Below, in pieces: positions 1 through 7,361 of a stretch of DNA of 64,000 nucleotides. Under the pieces are notes generated by a model, which saw only the letters and a program-made list of their open reading frames with translations, made no database searches and was not told the origin of the DNA. Made by a program: the position numbers and the translations under genes. Location of the stretch: contig JAJCZL010000037.1 of assembly GCA_029262415.1 (NCBI GenBank), positions 17,459-81,458 on the forward strand, in the 5' to 3' direction. Source of the DNA: Deltaproteobacteria bacterium. GTDB taxonomy: Bacteria; Desulfobacterota; Binatia; UBA1149; JAJCZL01. Positions within the stretch are counted from its first letter, which is position 1. The number at the start of each line of letters is the position of its first letter.

Positions 1-36
1 GGAATGCTGAAGTGCCGAGATGCGCGGATCGGCGTT

Positions 37-54
37 ATATTCCGCGCGGCATGT
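37..54. repeat. Degenerate copy of the ACATTCCGCGCGGAATGT palindrome
   Basis: This site reads ATATTCCGCGCGGCATGT and differs from the perfect palindrome at 1455-1472 by two bases. It lies upstream of the HNH gene whose downstream side carries the perfect copy, so the gene is bracketed by the motif. Confidence 0.45.
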
Positions 55-60
55 TCAAGC

Positions 61-87
61 GTTGATATGCTTGATCGGAATATCAAC
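61..87. repeat. Inverted repeat, 8-bp arms and 11-bp loop
   Basis: GTTGATAT at 61-68 is exactly complementary to ATATCAAC at 80-87. No T-run follows on either strand, so a terminator role is not supported. It could be a binding site or a remnant end of an element. Confidence 0.4.
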
Positions 88-292
88 TGAAGCGCGATGA
101 CGATTTTTCTTGACAGGTTTTTCGGCCTCATAGTTTCGCGGCTACGCGACGTTCTCTGACCAACGCAAACTTTTCGTCCCAACGACGTCGAACGCTTGGC
201 AGCGTGGCGCCGGTTTGCTCTGTCAGCGATTCCGCGCGGCGTCGCGACCCGTGCGCCGACGTGCATGAAAAAACCCGTGTTAGTCTCGGCTT

Positions 293-1424
293 ATGAAAAC
301 CAACACTTCTATGGAATTCAACACTTCGCTTGCAGACCTCCCGGAGCAACAGCTTCTCCAGCGCTTCGCCGACCTGGTCGGTCAAGACCGACACAATACC
401 GCGCAGCTACTCGCGCACATCGGCGAGATCGACGAGCACAGGCTGTGGGCCAAGCACGCGTGCCCGTCGATGTTCGCGTTCTGTATGGAGCGTTTTCATA
501 TGTCGGAGTCGATGACGGCCAAGCGCATCTGGGCCGCGCGCACTGCGCGGCGCTTCCCGGTGATTTTGCCGATGGTAGCCCGAGGCGAATTGCACCTAAG
601 CGCTATCAACCAGCTGGGCAAGCATCTGACCGAAGACAACCATCGATCGTTGCTCGGGCGTGCCAAGCACAAGAGCTCACGAGAGATTGATGTTTTGCTG
701 GCCGAGCTGGCTCCGCGACCTGATGTGCCTTCGCGCGTGCGCGCGCTGCCGAGACTGGCCAGAGGCGTCGCGGCTGCGGAGACGCTGCCGGCAAACGCGC
801 AAGAGGATCGCGGGCCCGACGAGCAACGCGGTCCCGACGGGCAGTGCGTGCCGAACGGCGTGCTGAACTGCTTGCCGGCCGCGGCCAAGCCCTTCCCCGT
901 TCACAAACAAGTCGTTGCGCTCGCCCCCCGGCGTTTCAAGATCGAGATCACCGTGGACCAGCGCACTCACGATCAGCTCCGTTCGCTGCAGGATTTGCTA
1001 GGCCACCGATCACCGAGCGCAGACCCTGCGATGATTGTCAGCCGCGCGATCGAGTTGCTCCTCGACGATACGCTGAAGAAGAAGGCGGCGGTCGCCAAGG
1101 CTTCCGGCACCGGAGCGGTTGTCACCAGGGCGGCGCGAGCTGGCGTCGAGCCGAGCACCAAGCTAACACGCGCGATTCCCGCTGCGATTCGGCGCGAAGT
1201 ACGGAAACGCGACGTCGGTCGTTGCACGTTCGTCGATCAACAGGGACGGCGCTGCCGGGCAACGAGGTGCATCGAATACCATCACGTGATCCCGTACGGC
1301 AAAGGCGGCCGCCACGAGGCAGAGAATATCGCTACGTTGCCGGGCCCACAACCAGTATCAGGCAGAGCTGGATTACGGACGAACTTTCATGCTGAGCAAG
1401 CGTCACGGCGCGGGTCTACATTAG
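293..1424 (+). pseudogene. HNH endonuclease-family protein, frameshifted near its C-terminus
   Basis: The protein belongs to the large HNH family that is present in many copies in deltaproteobacterial genomes. An all-helical N-terminal region (residues 1-160, with the segment RFPVILPMVARGELHLSAIN) is followed by a variable linker and a C-terminal HNH nuclease core near residues 310-350, containing Cys-x(n)-Cys and the EYHHVIPYGKGG signature. After GAG AAT ATC at 1322-1330 the expected continuation LRCRAHNQYQAELDYG lies in another frame starting at 1332 and ends at a TAG at 1422-1424. The wild type probably read AAT-ATC-GCG-CTA, so two bases seem lost near 1331. The original frame runs on to 1576 as low-quality sequence. 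The nuclease is probably inactive unless this is a sequencing error. Confidence 0.8.
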
Positions 1425-1447
1425 TTCATGCTGGGCAAGCGTCACGG
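1386..1447 (+). repeat. 39-bp tandem duplication at the HNH gene 3' end
   Basis: A 23-base segment starting TTCATGCTGAGCAAGCG at 1386-1408 recurs at 1425-1447 with one change, giving a 39-bp period (13 codons). In the restored reading frame both copies encode FML(S/G)KRHG. The second copy lies beyond the restored stop codon, so it looks like a tandem duplication or the tail of a second, degraded gene copy. Confidence 0.7.
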
Positions 1448-1452
1448 TTACC

Positions 1453-1472
1453 CACATTCCGCGCGGAATGTG
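1453..1472. repeat. Perfect 20-bp palindrome downstream of the HNH gene
   Basis: CACATTCCGCGCGGAATGTG reads the same on both strands. Its 18-base core is repeated exactly at 15719-15736, and degenerate copies lie at 37-54 and 876 bases into the 15 kb locus (half-site at 15876-15886). Recurrence next to HNH-family debris suggests a mobile or recognition element rather than a terminator, as no T-run follows. Confidence 0.75.
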
Positions 1473-1532
1473 CAGCCGGGCCTGTCATTGACGGTGTCTC
1501 TCATCTTGCGAACGCCTTTAGAGCCACTCGCA

Positions 1533-1640
1533 TCATGCCGGAGCCGGCGCCAAGGCCATCATCCGCCGCAGGTTAAACGCACTGCATACCAATGCCCATT
1601 CGCCGCTGACCTTGGAGACCCCCCGGAGCATGAACGGTTG
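1533..1640 (-). pseudogene. IS1182-family transposase, C-terminal remnant
   Basis: Reading the minus strand from 1640 gives 35 residues and a TGA at 1533-1535. They include PFMLRGVSKVSGEWALVCSA followed by FNLRRMMALAPAPA, the typical C-terminal end of IS1182-type transposases (G-x-W-A-L-V-C-x-x-x-N-L-x-R). Nothing upstream on this strand continues the transposase, so only the last part of the element survives. It is fused to unrelated debris at about 1640. Family assignment rests on this short but characteristic motif. Confidence 0.7.
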
Positions 1641-1845
1641 GCGCCGCCGTCTCCATCCTCACCGTGCTCGTCGTCCACGGCGGGGTTGACCTCGTCGATC
1701 TTCTCCAAGATCTCTGCGATCTCTCCGTTGACCGAGTAGCACTGCTCGAACGCCGCCAGCTCGAGATCCTCGACCACGTCGTCAAGGAGGAAGACCGGAT
1801 CGCGCAGGTTGTCACGAATCCATTTCCCGGCAGTGCCCCACGCGG
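1641..1845 (-). pseudogene. Unidentified coding fragment between FAD-protein and transposase remnants
   Basis: In a frame different from the neighbouring FAD-protein fragment, the minus strand reads acidic, protein-like sequence (for example KWIRDNLRDPVFLLDDVVED, then EIAEILEKIDEVNPAVDDEH). It has no start codon that makes sense and runs directly into the transposase tail out of frame. I do not recognise the family. The composition is much more protein-like than the overlapping arginine/serine-rich frame, so this is probably part of a third gene joined by recombination. Confidence 0.35.
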
Positions 1846-2100
1846 TGCGATGCCGAGTTTTTTGAGGACGGCAATCCCCGCGGCCTTGCGGTACAGAGCA
1901 TGAGGTCCCTGGTTGAAGACAAAACCGTCCTCGACGAGCGAACGGGCCCGGCCCCCGGGGTGCTCGGCTCGTTCGATCACGACCACGCGCTTGCCGGCGC
2001 TTGCCACCAACGCAGCGGCTGCGAGTCCGGCTAGACCGCCGCCAACGACGGCAAGATCCACGCTATTCTCACTATTCTTGGGTCGCTGTTGTTGGCTCAT
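1846..2100 (-). pseudogene. FAD-dependent oxidoreductase / amine oxidase-like, N-terminal fragment
   Basis: Starting at an ATG at 2098-2100, about 85 residues form a clear Rossmann FAD-binding start: VDLAVVGGGLAGLAAAALVA (GxGxxG), a distal acidic VVIERAEHPGGRA and a GPHALY motif. This is typical of phytoene desaturase/protoporphyrinogen oxidase-like NAD(P)-binding amine oxidases, which are normally 400-500 residues. After about position 1846 the frame degenerates into Arg/Ser-rich sequence to 1573 and the plausible coding moves to another frame. The gene is truncated to its cofactor-binding module and cannot be functional. Confidence 0.7.
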
Positions 2101-2162
2101 GGTTGCAAACTCCCGGTGTCTTAGCGCACCCTGCAAAGTTCACGAGCCGGCCCGCGAAAAGG

Positions 2163-2813
2163 TTACGAGCCCGACGGCAGAGGCTTAATTTCACCTACGC
2201 GCAACGCGGCCTCCACCACCGCGGCGGTCTCGTCGTTCGCGAGCTTCTCGGTGATCTTCCACCCAGCGTCGGTTTTCTCATAGTGACCGACTAAGCGCTT
2301 GGACGGCACGCCGAGCGCGTAGATGACCAGCGCGTACCGAGGGCCGTAGGTGATTTCAGAGATGATGTAGAGCTTATCGATCTGGGCAAAAAAGGCCTGA
2401 TTTTCCTGCTCCGCGGTACCGTCGGAAATGAGATTTGCGATTTCGAATCGGTCCTCGTCTGTGTGGTTACTGAGAATCCACTGCTTGTCGTAGTTCTTCA
2501 TCGCATAGAACTCGGAAATCACTGTGTCGGTCGGCGTGTCCCAACTGGCTGTGTCGCGATCGACCTCCTCTGCCACGATCGGTGGATCGTGGTACTTGCC
2601 ACTCAGCACAACCTCAACGAACTCGTTGTCTGCCTTGCCCTCCGAGAGCTGCCCCGTAGACCACAGCTCGCCCTTGACCGCGCGAAACACGATCGACTGG
2701 GTAGCTGCTTCTTTAGGCTGTTCGGGCTGCTCAGGTGCAGCTTTGCACGAGACCGAGAACGCCAGCGCGGCGATGAGAACCAACCGACCTATCCGATGCT
2801 CGAGGCTCTTCAT
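2163..2813 (-). CDS. Hypothetical lipoprotein, 216 aa
   Basis: A basic start, a hydrophobic stretch (LVLIAALAF) and a lipobox ending SVSC at about residue 23 indicate a type II signal peptide and lipid anchoring. The mature part (about 190 residues) is acidic, without cysteines, and contains no domain I can name. It begins with a Pro/Glu-rich spacer. Its start codon overlaps the stop of the upstream gene (2810-2813), so the two lipoproteins are translationally coupled and probably act at the same membrane site. Function unknown. Confidence 0.65.
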   Translation of the reverse strand: MKSLEHRIGRLVLIAALAFSVSCKAAPEQPEQPKEAATQSIVFRAVKGELWSTGQLSEGKADNEFVEVVLSGKYHDPPIVAEEVDRDTASWDTPTDTVISEFYAMKNYDKQWILSNHTDEDRFEIANLISDGTAEQENQAFFAQIDKLYIISEITYGPRYALVIYALGVPSKRLVGHYEKTDAGWKITEKLANDETAAVVEAALRVGEIKPLPSGS

Positions 2814-3142
2814 TTTTCTTCTGCTCCGCTTGGACTCTCGCCTGTTGAATGATTTAGGAACCGCCCCTCCATATCGACCATGACACCGCCGCCTTCGACT
2901 GGTGAGGGCACCTCGCGCAACCCGTCATGGGTGTCGCGCGGATTCGGGCTCGGCCGCTTACCCGGAGGCGCTGGAACAAACTCTCCAGTGTCCGGATCGA
3001 TGTAAGCACGCAATCCCGGATCGTCTGCGGTGGTGCTCAGCGCCTTCGGCTCGGCAACCACTTGGGGCGCGGACGCCTCACATCCGGCGGCAAACAAGAA
3101 ACTACACAGCACTACGCAAAAAGATCGCACGACATTATCCAT
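2810..3142 (-). CDS. Small lipoprotein with a GGG-x-x-VD-x-x-GRF motif, 110 aa
   Basis: I chose the ATG at 3142 because an AGGA lies six bases upstream; other ATG codons lie at 3148 and 3184. A hydrophobic segment ends in the lipobox LFAAGC near residue 20. The mature part has a DPDTGEFVPAPPG segment and a C-terminal motif, EGGGVMVDMEGRF. Very similar Gly-Gly-Gly-x-x-Val-Asp-Leu-x-Gly-x-Phe motifs occur in the small secreted proteins at 17114-17494 (weaker) and 18853-19218, so this appears to be a third member of a small extracytoplasmic family. Overlaps the following lipoprotein gene by four bases. Confidence 0.6.
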   Translation of the reverse strand: MDNVVRSFCVVLCSFLFAAGCEASAPQVVAEPKALSTTADDPGLRAYIDPDTGEFVPAPPGKRPSPNPRDTHDGLREVPSPVEGGGVMVDMEGRFLNHSTGESPSGAEEK

Positions 3143-3390
3143 GGCCATTCCTGTATGCGGCGGCGCGCGAAACGCGCGCCGCAACGACCACGAATGTTAC
3201 GCCGGCACGCGGATGTTCGCCAACTCCGGATAGACCCCAGGCCCTCCCGTCGCCACCGGGCCGCTGACGGGCAGTGGCACAACCCTTGCTTTGACTGAAT
3301 TGAAGTGCGGCCGCGTGGCGGACGTGAGCCGACGCTTCCACCCGAACTCTCATGCAACAACACCCGCATTACGCAGAGAAAAGCACACGT

Positions 3391-4158
3391 ATGCTCAAGG
3401 TGGACTTTCACGTTCACAGCTCCTTGGACCCCGTCGACAACTTGCCACTCGGCATCGTCGAAACAATCGAGCTGGCAGCCTCACAGGGTTACGACGCGAT
3501 CGCGTTCACCCACCACGACGCCTACTACCGAGAAGGTGCTGCAGCACGTGCCGCTTGTGAGCGCACTGGGCTGATCGTACTGCCGGGCGTCGAGTGCACC
3601 CTCGACGGTGGTGGTCATGTGTTGGTGATCAACTGCGGCAGCGAAGTCGAAGGGATCTCAACGCTGGCAGAACTCGAAGCCATACGTCGCCCCGAGCACC
3701 TGATCATCGCAGCCCACCCCTTTTATCCGGGCAAGGGCCTCGGCGAGGAACTGTTGACCGAGTGGGTCGAACTCTTCGATGCACTGGAGTGGTCGAGCTT
3801 CTGGAACGAGACCGTTTCGCGCCCCAACTTACGCGCGCGCGCGTTCGCCGAACGCTACGACATACCCGTGATCGGTACCGGCGATGTGCACCTTGCCGAC
3901 CAATTCAATCGCACCTACACGATGGTCGAGGCGCGCAAGGAGCCTCTCGCGATCATTGATGCGATCCGTAACGGACGTTTCGAGGTCGATAGCCGGCCGC
4001 TCAGCCTCGGCGAGATGGTCTCGGTGTTGACAAGGCTCGCGGCACGCAACCACCTAATGAATAGCAAATTCTGGCGACGGCTGCCCGAGACCCTCGCCGA
4101 CATTTACATCGGCCGAGGGCGTCAGACGATGCCGTTGGCAAGCAGCGATGCGCCCTAA
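3391..4158 (+). CDS. PHP-domain metal-dependent phosphoesterase
   Basis: The PHP fold is recognisable from its ordered metal ligands: HVHS (His7, His9), FTHHD (His41-His42-Asp43), GVE (Glu68), AHPF (His109) and TGDVH (Asp165, His167). At 255 residues it matches stand-alone PHP phosphatases (YciV-like or histidinol-phosphatase-like), which hydrolyse small phosphoesters using two or three divalent metals. The substrate cannot be told from sequence. I chose the ATG at 3391 because it places the first motif at the N-terminus as usual; an ATG at 3352 would add 13 residues. It is followed after 17 bases by the glycosyltransferase gene, probably in one transcript. Confidence 0.85.
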   Translation: MLKVDFHVHSSLDPVDNLPLGIVETIELAASQGYDAIAFTHHDAYYREGAAARAACERTGLIVLPGVECTLDGGGHVLVINCGSEVEGISTLAELEAIRRPEHLIIAAHPFYPGKGLGEELLTEWVELFDALEWSSFWNETVSRPNLRARAFAERYDIPVIGTGDVHLADQFNRTYTMVEARKEPLAIIDAIRNGRFEVDSRPLSLGEMVSVLTRLAARNHLMNSKFWRRLPETLADIYIGRGRQTMPLASSDAP

Positions 4159-4175
4159 CCGAGGAACAATCAAAC

Positions 4176-5360
4176 ATGAGCACGAAGACAAGTACCGCCA
4201 ACCGCGCATCGAAAAAGCCGGCCAAGGCCGCCGACAGGACGAAGAATTCGAGCGCGAAGGTAAAGAGCGGAAAACCGACGTCGGCAAAGACCTCACCCAA
4301 GCGAACCGCGGGTTCGGCCAAGACTAAGTCGTCGGTACCAGCGAAGGCTGCGGCAAAGAAGGCTTCCAAGTCCACGGCAAAGCCGCGGGCTAGACGGACG
4401 CGGGAAAAGACAGAGGCCAAGCCGAGCGTCAGTGTCGTCATCGTCACCCGTGACGCCACAACCCAACTACGCGAGTGCTTACAAACCCTGGCGTGCGACG
4501 GTTACGCAAAGACGCTTTCCGAGAAACACAGTACTCGCGAAGTCTTTGTCGTCGAGGCCGGCAGCGGAGAACACACCACGCCGATGATGGCTGCGGAGTT
4601 CCCGGCCGTCGTGCTGATTCATCGGCCGGATAACGCGGGGACTGCGCGCAGCACAAACCTTGCAACCGACGCTGCGGTCGGCAGATACATACTCTTGTTA
4701 GATCCCGAGACGCGGGTGTCTAAAGGCACGGTCGCGAAGTTGGTCGAATACATGGAGAATCACCTACACGTCGGAGCTGTCTCCCCTGAGGTCGTCGACG
4801 AGAATGGCCAATGCTGCGCGGGCCCTGAAACGTTCCCGTCGTTGCGCGAAGAATTCGCCCGCGAGTGGCGACCGCTAGCGCAACGTGTCGGCATCGAGCC
4901 CAACCAAGTCGCGGTTCCCAAACAGGCCTCGTCGGTCGACTGGGTGGCACGGCACTGCATGCTCGTGCGCAGAAACGCTCTCAAACAGGTCGGACCATTC
5001 GACGACGGCTACTCGATGTACTTCGCAGAGGCCGACTGGTGCCGCCGCGCACGCCGCGTCGGTTGGGGGATCCACTACCACCCGGGATTGTCGGTGAGGA
5101 ACCAGAGATCCTCATCTTTCGTGCGAGAAAGCCTTCGCGGGTGGCCGAAGTACCAGTTCGAGGCCAGTCGGCGCCACTACTTCCGCAAGCATCACGGGGC
5201 ATCAGTCGCGGTGCTCGTCGACGCACTACACGGGCTACGCACGGCCGCGACGGCTACAAAAGCGGCACTGGAACGTGCCCGCACCCGAGGCGGTGACCTC
5301 GGCAATAAATGGAAACGACAGATCGAAAAGTCGCGCCGTAACCTATCCGGCCAAGTCTGA
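4176..5360 (+). CDS. GT2 glycosyltransferase with a histone H1-like Lys/Ala/Ser-rich N-terminal tail
   Basis: Residues 1 to about 82 are almost only Lys, Ala, Ser, Thr, Pro and Arg, with repeated KKPAKAA/AAAKKASKSTAK blocks resembling the tail of histone H1 or of bacterial HU/AlgP-like proteins. From residue 84 a GT2 (WbbL/rhamnosyltransferase-like) domain starts: SVVIVTRD, LLLDPETR for the DxD-type nucleotide-sugar site, and YFAEADWCRRARRVGW followed by the acceptor-side HPG-x-SV motif. An AGGAA lies 11 bases before the ATG. The C-terminus is again basic. The catalytic part probably transfers a sugar to a surface glycan. The role of the tail (binding DNA, RNA or anionic lipid or polymer) is unknown and the combination is unusual. 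Confidence 0.8.
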   Translation: MSTKTSTANRASKKPAKAADRTKNSSAKVKSGKPTSAKTSPKRTAGSAKTKSSVPAKAAAKKASKSTAKPRARRTREKTEAKPSVSVVIVTRDATTQLRECLQTLACDGYAKTLSEKHSTREVFVVEAGSGEHTTPMMAAEFPAVVLIHRPDNAGTARSTNLATDAAVGRYILLLDPETRVSKGTVAKLVEYMENHLHVGAVSPEVVDENGQCCAGPETFPSLREEFAREWRPLAQRVGIEPNQVAVPKQASSVDWVARHCMLVRRNALKQVGPFDDGYSMYFAEADWCRRARRVGWGIHYHPGLSVRNQRSSSFVRESLRGWPKYQFEASRRHYFRKHHGASVAVLVDALHGLRTAATATKAALERARTRGGDLGNKWKRQIEKSRRNLSGQV

Positions 5361-5391
5361 CCCGGCCGAGACTATCGGTAACTCCACGCAG

Positions 5392-6294
5392 CTAAGCGCC
5401 TGTTCTCGTGCCTCCGCTGACTGAACCAGGGGGATAAACGCGCTCGAGAAACTCGATCACCGCGTTGGAGAAGGCATCGTTTCGGTCACCCGCAACCATA
5501 TGCGCGGCACCCGCAACGTCCCGATACTCTGCATGCGGGGCCATCGCGAGGAACTCCTGGGCGGTCTCTTCACTGACCACGTCGCTCCGCCCTCCTCGCA
5601 CAAGCAGAGTCGGCAGGCGCAACGCTCTCGCTGCACTCTCCAACTTGGCCGGGGTATCGCTCGCGCGTCGACCATATTCGGCCGACCCAACAAACGCCGG
5701 ATCCCAACGCCAACGGTATCTCCCGTCCTCTCCTTGGCGCAGATTCTTCGCCAGCCCTGCAGGATCGGACGGTCGCGGTCGATGCGGAAGAAATTCAGCG
5801 ACGGCATCGGCAGCGTCGTCGAGCGAGGCGAAACCCTCCGGCTTCGCGCGCATAAAATCGACAATGCGCCTCACGCCTTCGGGTTCAGTTCGCGGGGTGA
5901 TGTCGACCAGGACCAGGCACGCTGCCGGGGACTGCGGCTCGCGCGTGGTCGCAGACAACGCGACCATCCCGCCGAGCGACGCGCCGACCAACGCAACGGC
6001 ACTGCCCCGCCCGCGCAATTGGTCGACGACGTCCTCGATGTCGTCGACTAAAGAGTCAAGAGAATACCCGCCGGCACCCGCCCAAGCACTCTCGCCGTGG
6101 CCACGGGCGTCCAACGCCAACCCGTAGTAGCCACGCCCGGCCAAGGCGCATGCCGTCGATCCCCAGGCAAAACGCGTCTGCCCGCCGCCGTGCAACAGCA
6201 AGACCACCGGGTCGGCAGGATCACCCCACGCGCTCGCAGCGAGAGCAAGGCCGTCTCGCGAGCGGAACTCGATTATTGTTTCGCGATACGCCAT
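5392..6294 (-). CDS. Alpha/beta-hydrolase fold protein
   Basis: A 300-residue alpha/beta hydrolase. The oxyanion region LLLHGGGQTRFAW is near residue 32, the nucleophile elbow GASLGG (catalytic Ser) near residue 105, a VDITPR segment follows strand 6, an Asp candidate sits in LVRGGRSDVV, and the catalytic His lies in GAAHMVAGDRND near the C-terminus. This layout fits the haloalkane dehalogenase/epoxide hydrolase/esterase clan, and the substrate cannot be assigned. No signal peptide, so cytoplasmic. It is convergent with the glycosyltransferase gene (31-base gap). Confidence 0.85.
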   Translation of the reverse strand: MAYRETIIEFRSRDGLALAASAWGDPADPVVLLLHGGGQTRFAWGSTACALAGRGYYGLALDARGHGESAWAGAGGYSLDSLVDDIEDVVDQLRGRGSAVALVGASLGGMVALSATTREPQSPAACLVLVDITPRTEPEGVRRIVDFMRAKPEGFASLDDAADAVAEFLPHRPRPSDPAGLAKNLRQGEDGRYRWRWDPAFVGSAEYGRRASDTPAKLESAARALRLPTLLVRGGRSDVVSEETAQEFLAMAPHAEYRDVAGAAHMVAGDRNDAFSNAVIEFLERVYPPGSVSGGTRTGA

Positions 6295-6381
6295 AGTTCT
6301 GGTCTCCGCCCGCCGAATCGGAGATGCTAAGGGCTTGCGGTGCCCGCGTCAACGCGACGGTTGCGCCCATAAGGAGAAGCA

Positions 6382-6450
6382 GTGCCCGAACTCATCAAGG
6401 ATTCCACACCGATCTTGTCGGTCGGTACCAACGACCGCGATCCCGAGTGA
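6382..6450 (+). CDS. Possible 22-residue leader ORF before the CDF transporter
   Basis: A GTG at 6382 is preceded by AAGGAG at a good distance (6371-6376) and opens a 22-codon frame (VPELIKDSTPILSVGTNDRD, then PE) that stops at 6450, eight bases before the likely transporter start at 6458. The ribosome site is better than that of the transporter itself, so it may be a coupled leader peptide or a truncated remnant of another gene. There is no independent coding evidence. Confidence 0.3.
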   Translation: MPELIKDSTPILSVGTNDRDPE

Positions 6451-6457
6451 GTCGAAG

Positions 6458-7327
6458 GTGAGCAAGCCAACCGGGTCTCTGGGAACACCCGTAATTCGAG
6501 TCCTCCTGATTGAGGGCGCGGCAAACACCTGCATTTTGACGCTAAAACTCGTAGTGGGATTGCACACAGGGTCAATCGCCATCCTCGGGGATGCGCTGCA
6601 CTCGTTGACCGATCTTCTCAACAATGTCCTCGCGTTTTTCGCTGCTCGGGTGGCGTACGCGCCACCGGACCCCGACCATCCTTACGGACATCGTAAATTC
6701 GAGCCACTCGCGGTCTTCGCGCTCGCGACCCTACTCTCGGCAGTCGCCGTACAGATCATCGTGCACGCGTTCACGCGGCTGGGAGAGCCGATCGAGACCA
6801 GTACATGGGCACTGGCGACAATGGCCGTAGTCTTGGTGGTTAACGTCGTGGTCTCAGGATGGGAGGCCGTACAGGCGCGCAAACTCGAGAGCGACCTGCT
6901 GCGTGCCGATGCATCCCACACCTTCAGCGACGTCTTGATTACATCTGCAGTGATCGCCGGTTGGCAGGCCGCCGCCCACGGGTATCCGTGGGCCGATCCG
7001 TTGCTCGCGATGTTCGTAGCCGTGCTGGTGTTTTACCTTGCATACAGCTTGTTTCGCCGCGCGGTCCCCGCGCTCGTCGATCAAGCCGCGGCCAACGCCG
7101 TAGACGTCGCCCGTACCGTCAACGCTATTCCCGACGTGCGCGAGGTGCGACGCATTCGATCACGCCAGGGTGGCTCGGGGACCGTGGCCGATGTGATCGT
7201 GGCGGTCGACGGCGATCTGTCGACCGCACGTTCCCATGAGATCGCCAATACCATAGAACGGGCATTGGAAAGCAAGCTCGGCATCCGCGACGTGACGGTG
7301 CACATCGAACCCGCGACGAAGAGATGA
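6458..7327 (+). CDS. Cation diffusion facilitator (CDF) family metal efflux transporter
   Basis: A proton-coupled divalent-metal exporter of the inner membrane. The CDF zinc site is formed by GDALHSLTD (Asp45, His48, Asp52) in helix 2 and DASHTFSD in helix 5, and a conserved HPYGHRKFE (His74, His78) loop is present. About six hydrophobic segments are followed by a cytoplasmic C-terminal domain ending VTVHIEPA. I chose the GTG at 6458 because the upstream extension to 6335 is Arg/Cys-rich and unlike the family; 289 residues is a usual length. Substrates in the family are Zn, Fe, Co or Mn, and sequence alone does not decide between them. Confidence 0.85.
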   Translation: MSKPTGSLGTPVIRVLLIEGAANTCILTLKLVVGLHTGSIAILGDALHSLTDLLNNVLAFFAARVAYAPPDPDHPYGHRKFEPLAVFALATLLSAVAVQIIVHAFTRLGEPIETSTWALATMAVVLVVNVVVSGWEAVQARKLESDLLRADASHTFSDVLITSAVIAGWQAAAHGYPWADPLLAMFVAVLVFYLAYSLFRRAVPALVDQAAANAVDVARTVNAIPDVREVRRIRSRQGGSGTVADVIVAVDGDLSTARSHEIANTIERALESKLGIRDVTVHIEPATKR

Positions 7328-7361
7328 TCCGGTATACACACAACCACCACGGAACAGGTCT

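Larger units (their letters stand above)
1..292. other. Intergenic region before the HNH gene
   Basis: I see no convincing gene here. The stretch holds a degenerate copy of the palindrome described at 1453-1472 (around 37-54), a further partial core (ATTCCGCGCGG, around 230-240) and an 8-bp inverted repeat, GTTGATAT at 61-68 with ATATCAAC at 80-87. A short open frame on the minus strand lacks any recognisable domain and was not called. Confidence 0.5.

Noticed and set aside
128..394. Minus-strand frame with a basic C-terminus near the left edge
   Set aside because: It overlaps the HNH gene in antisense, and no domain or partner supports it.
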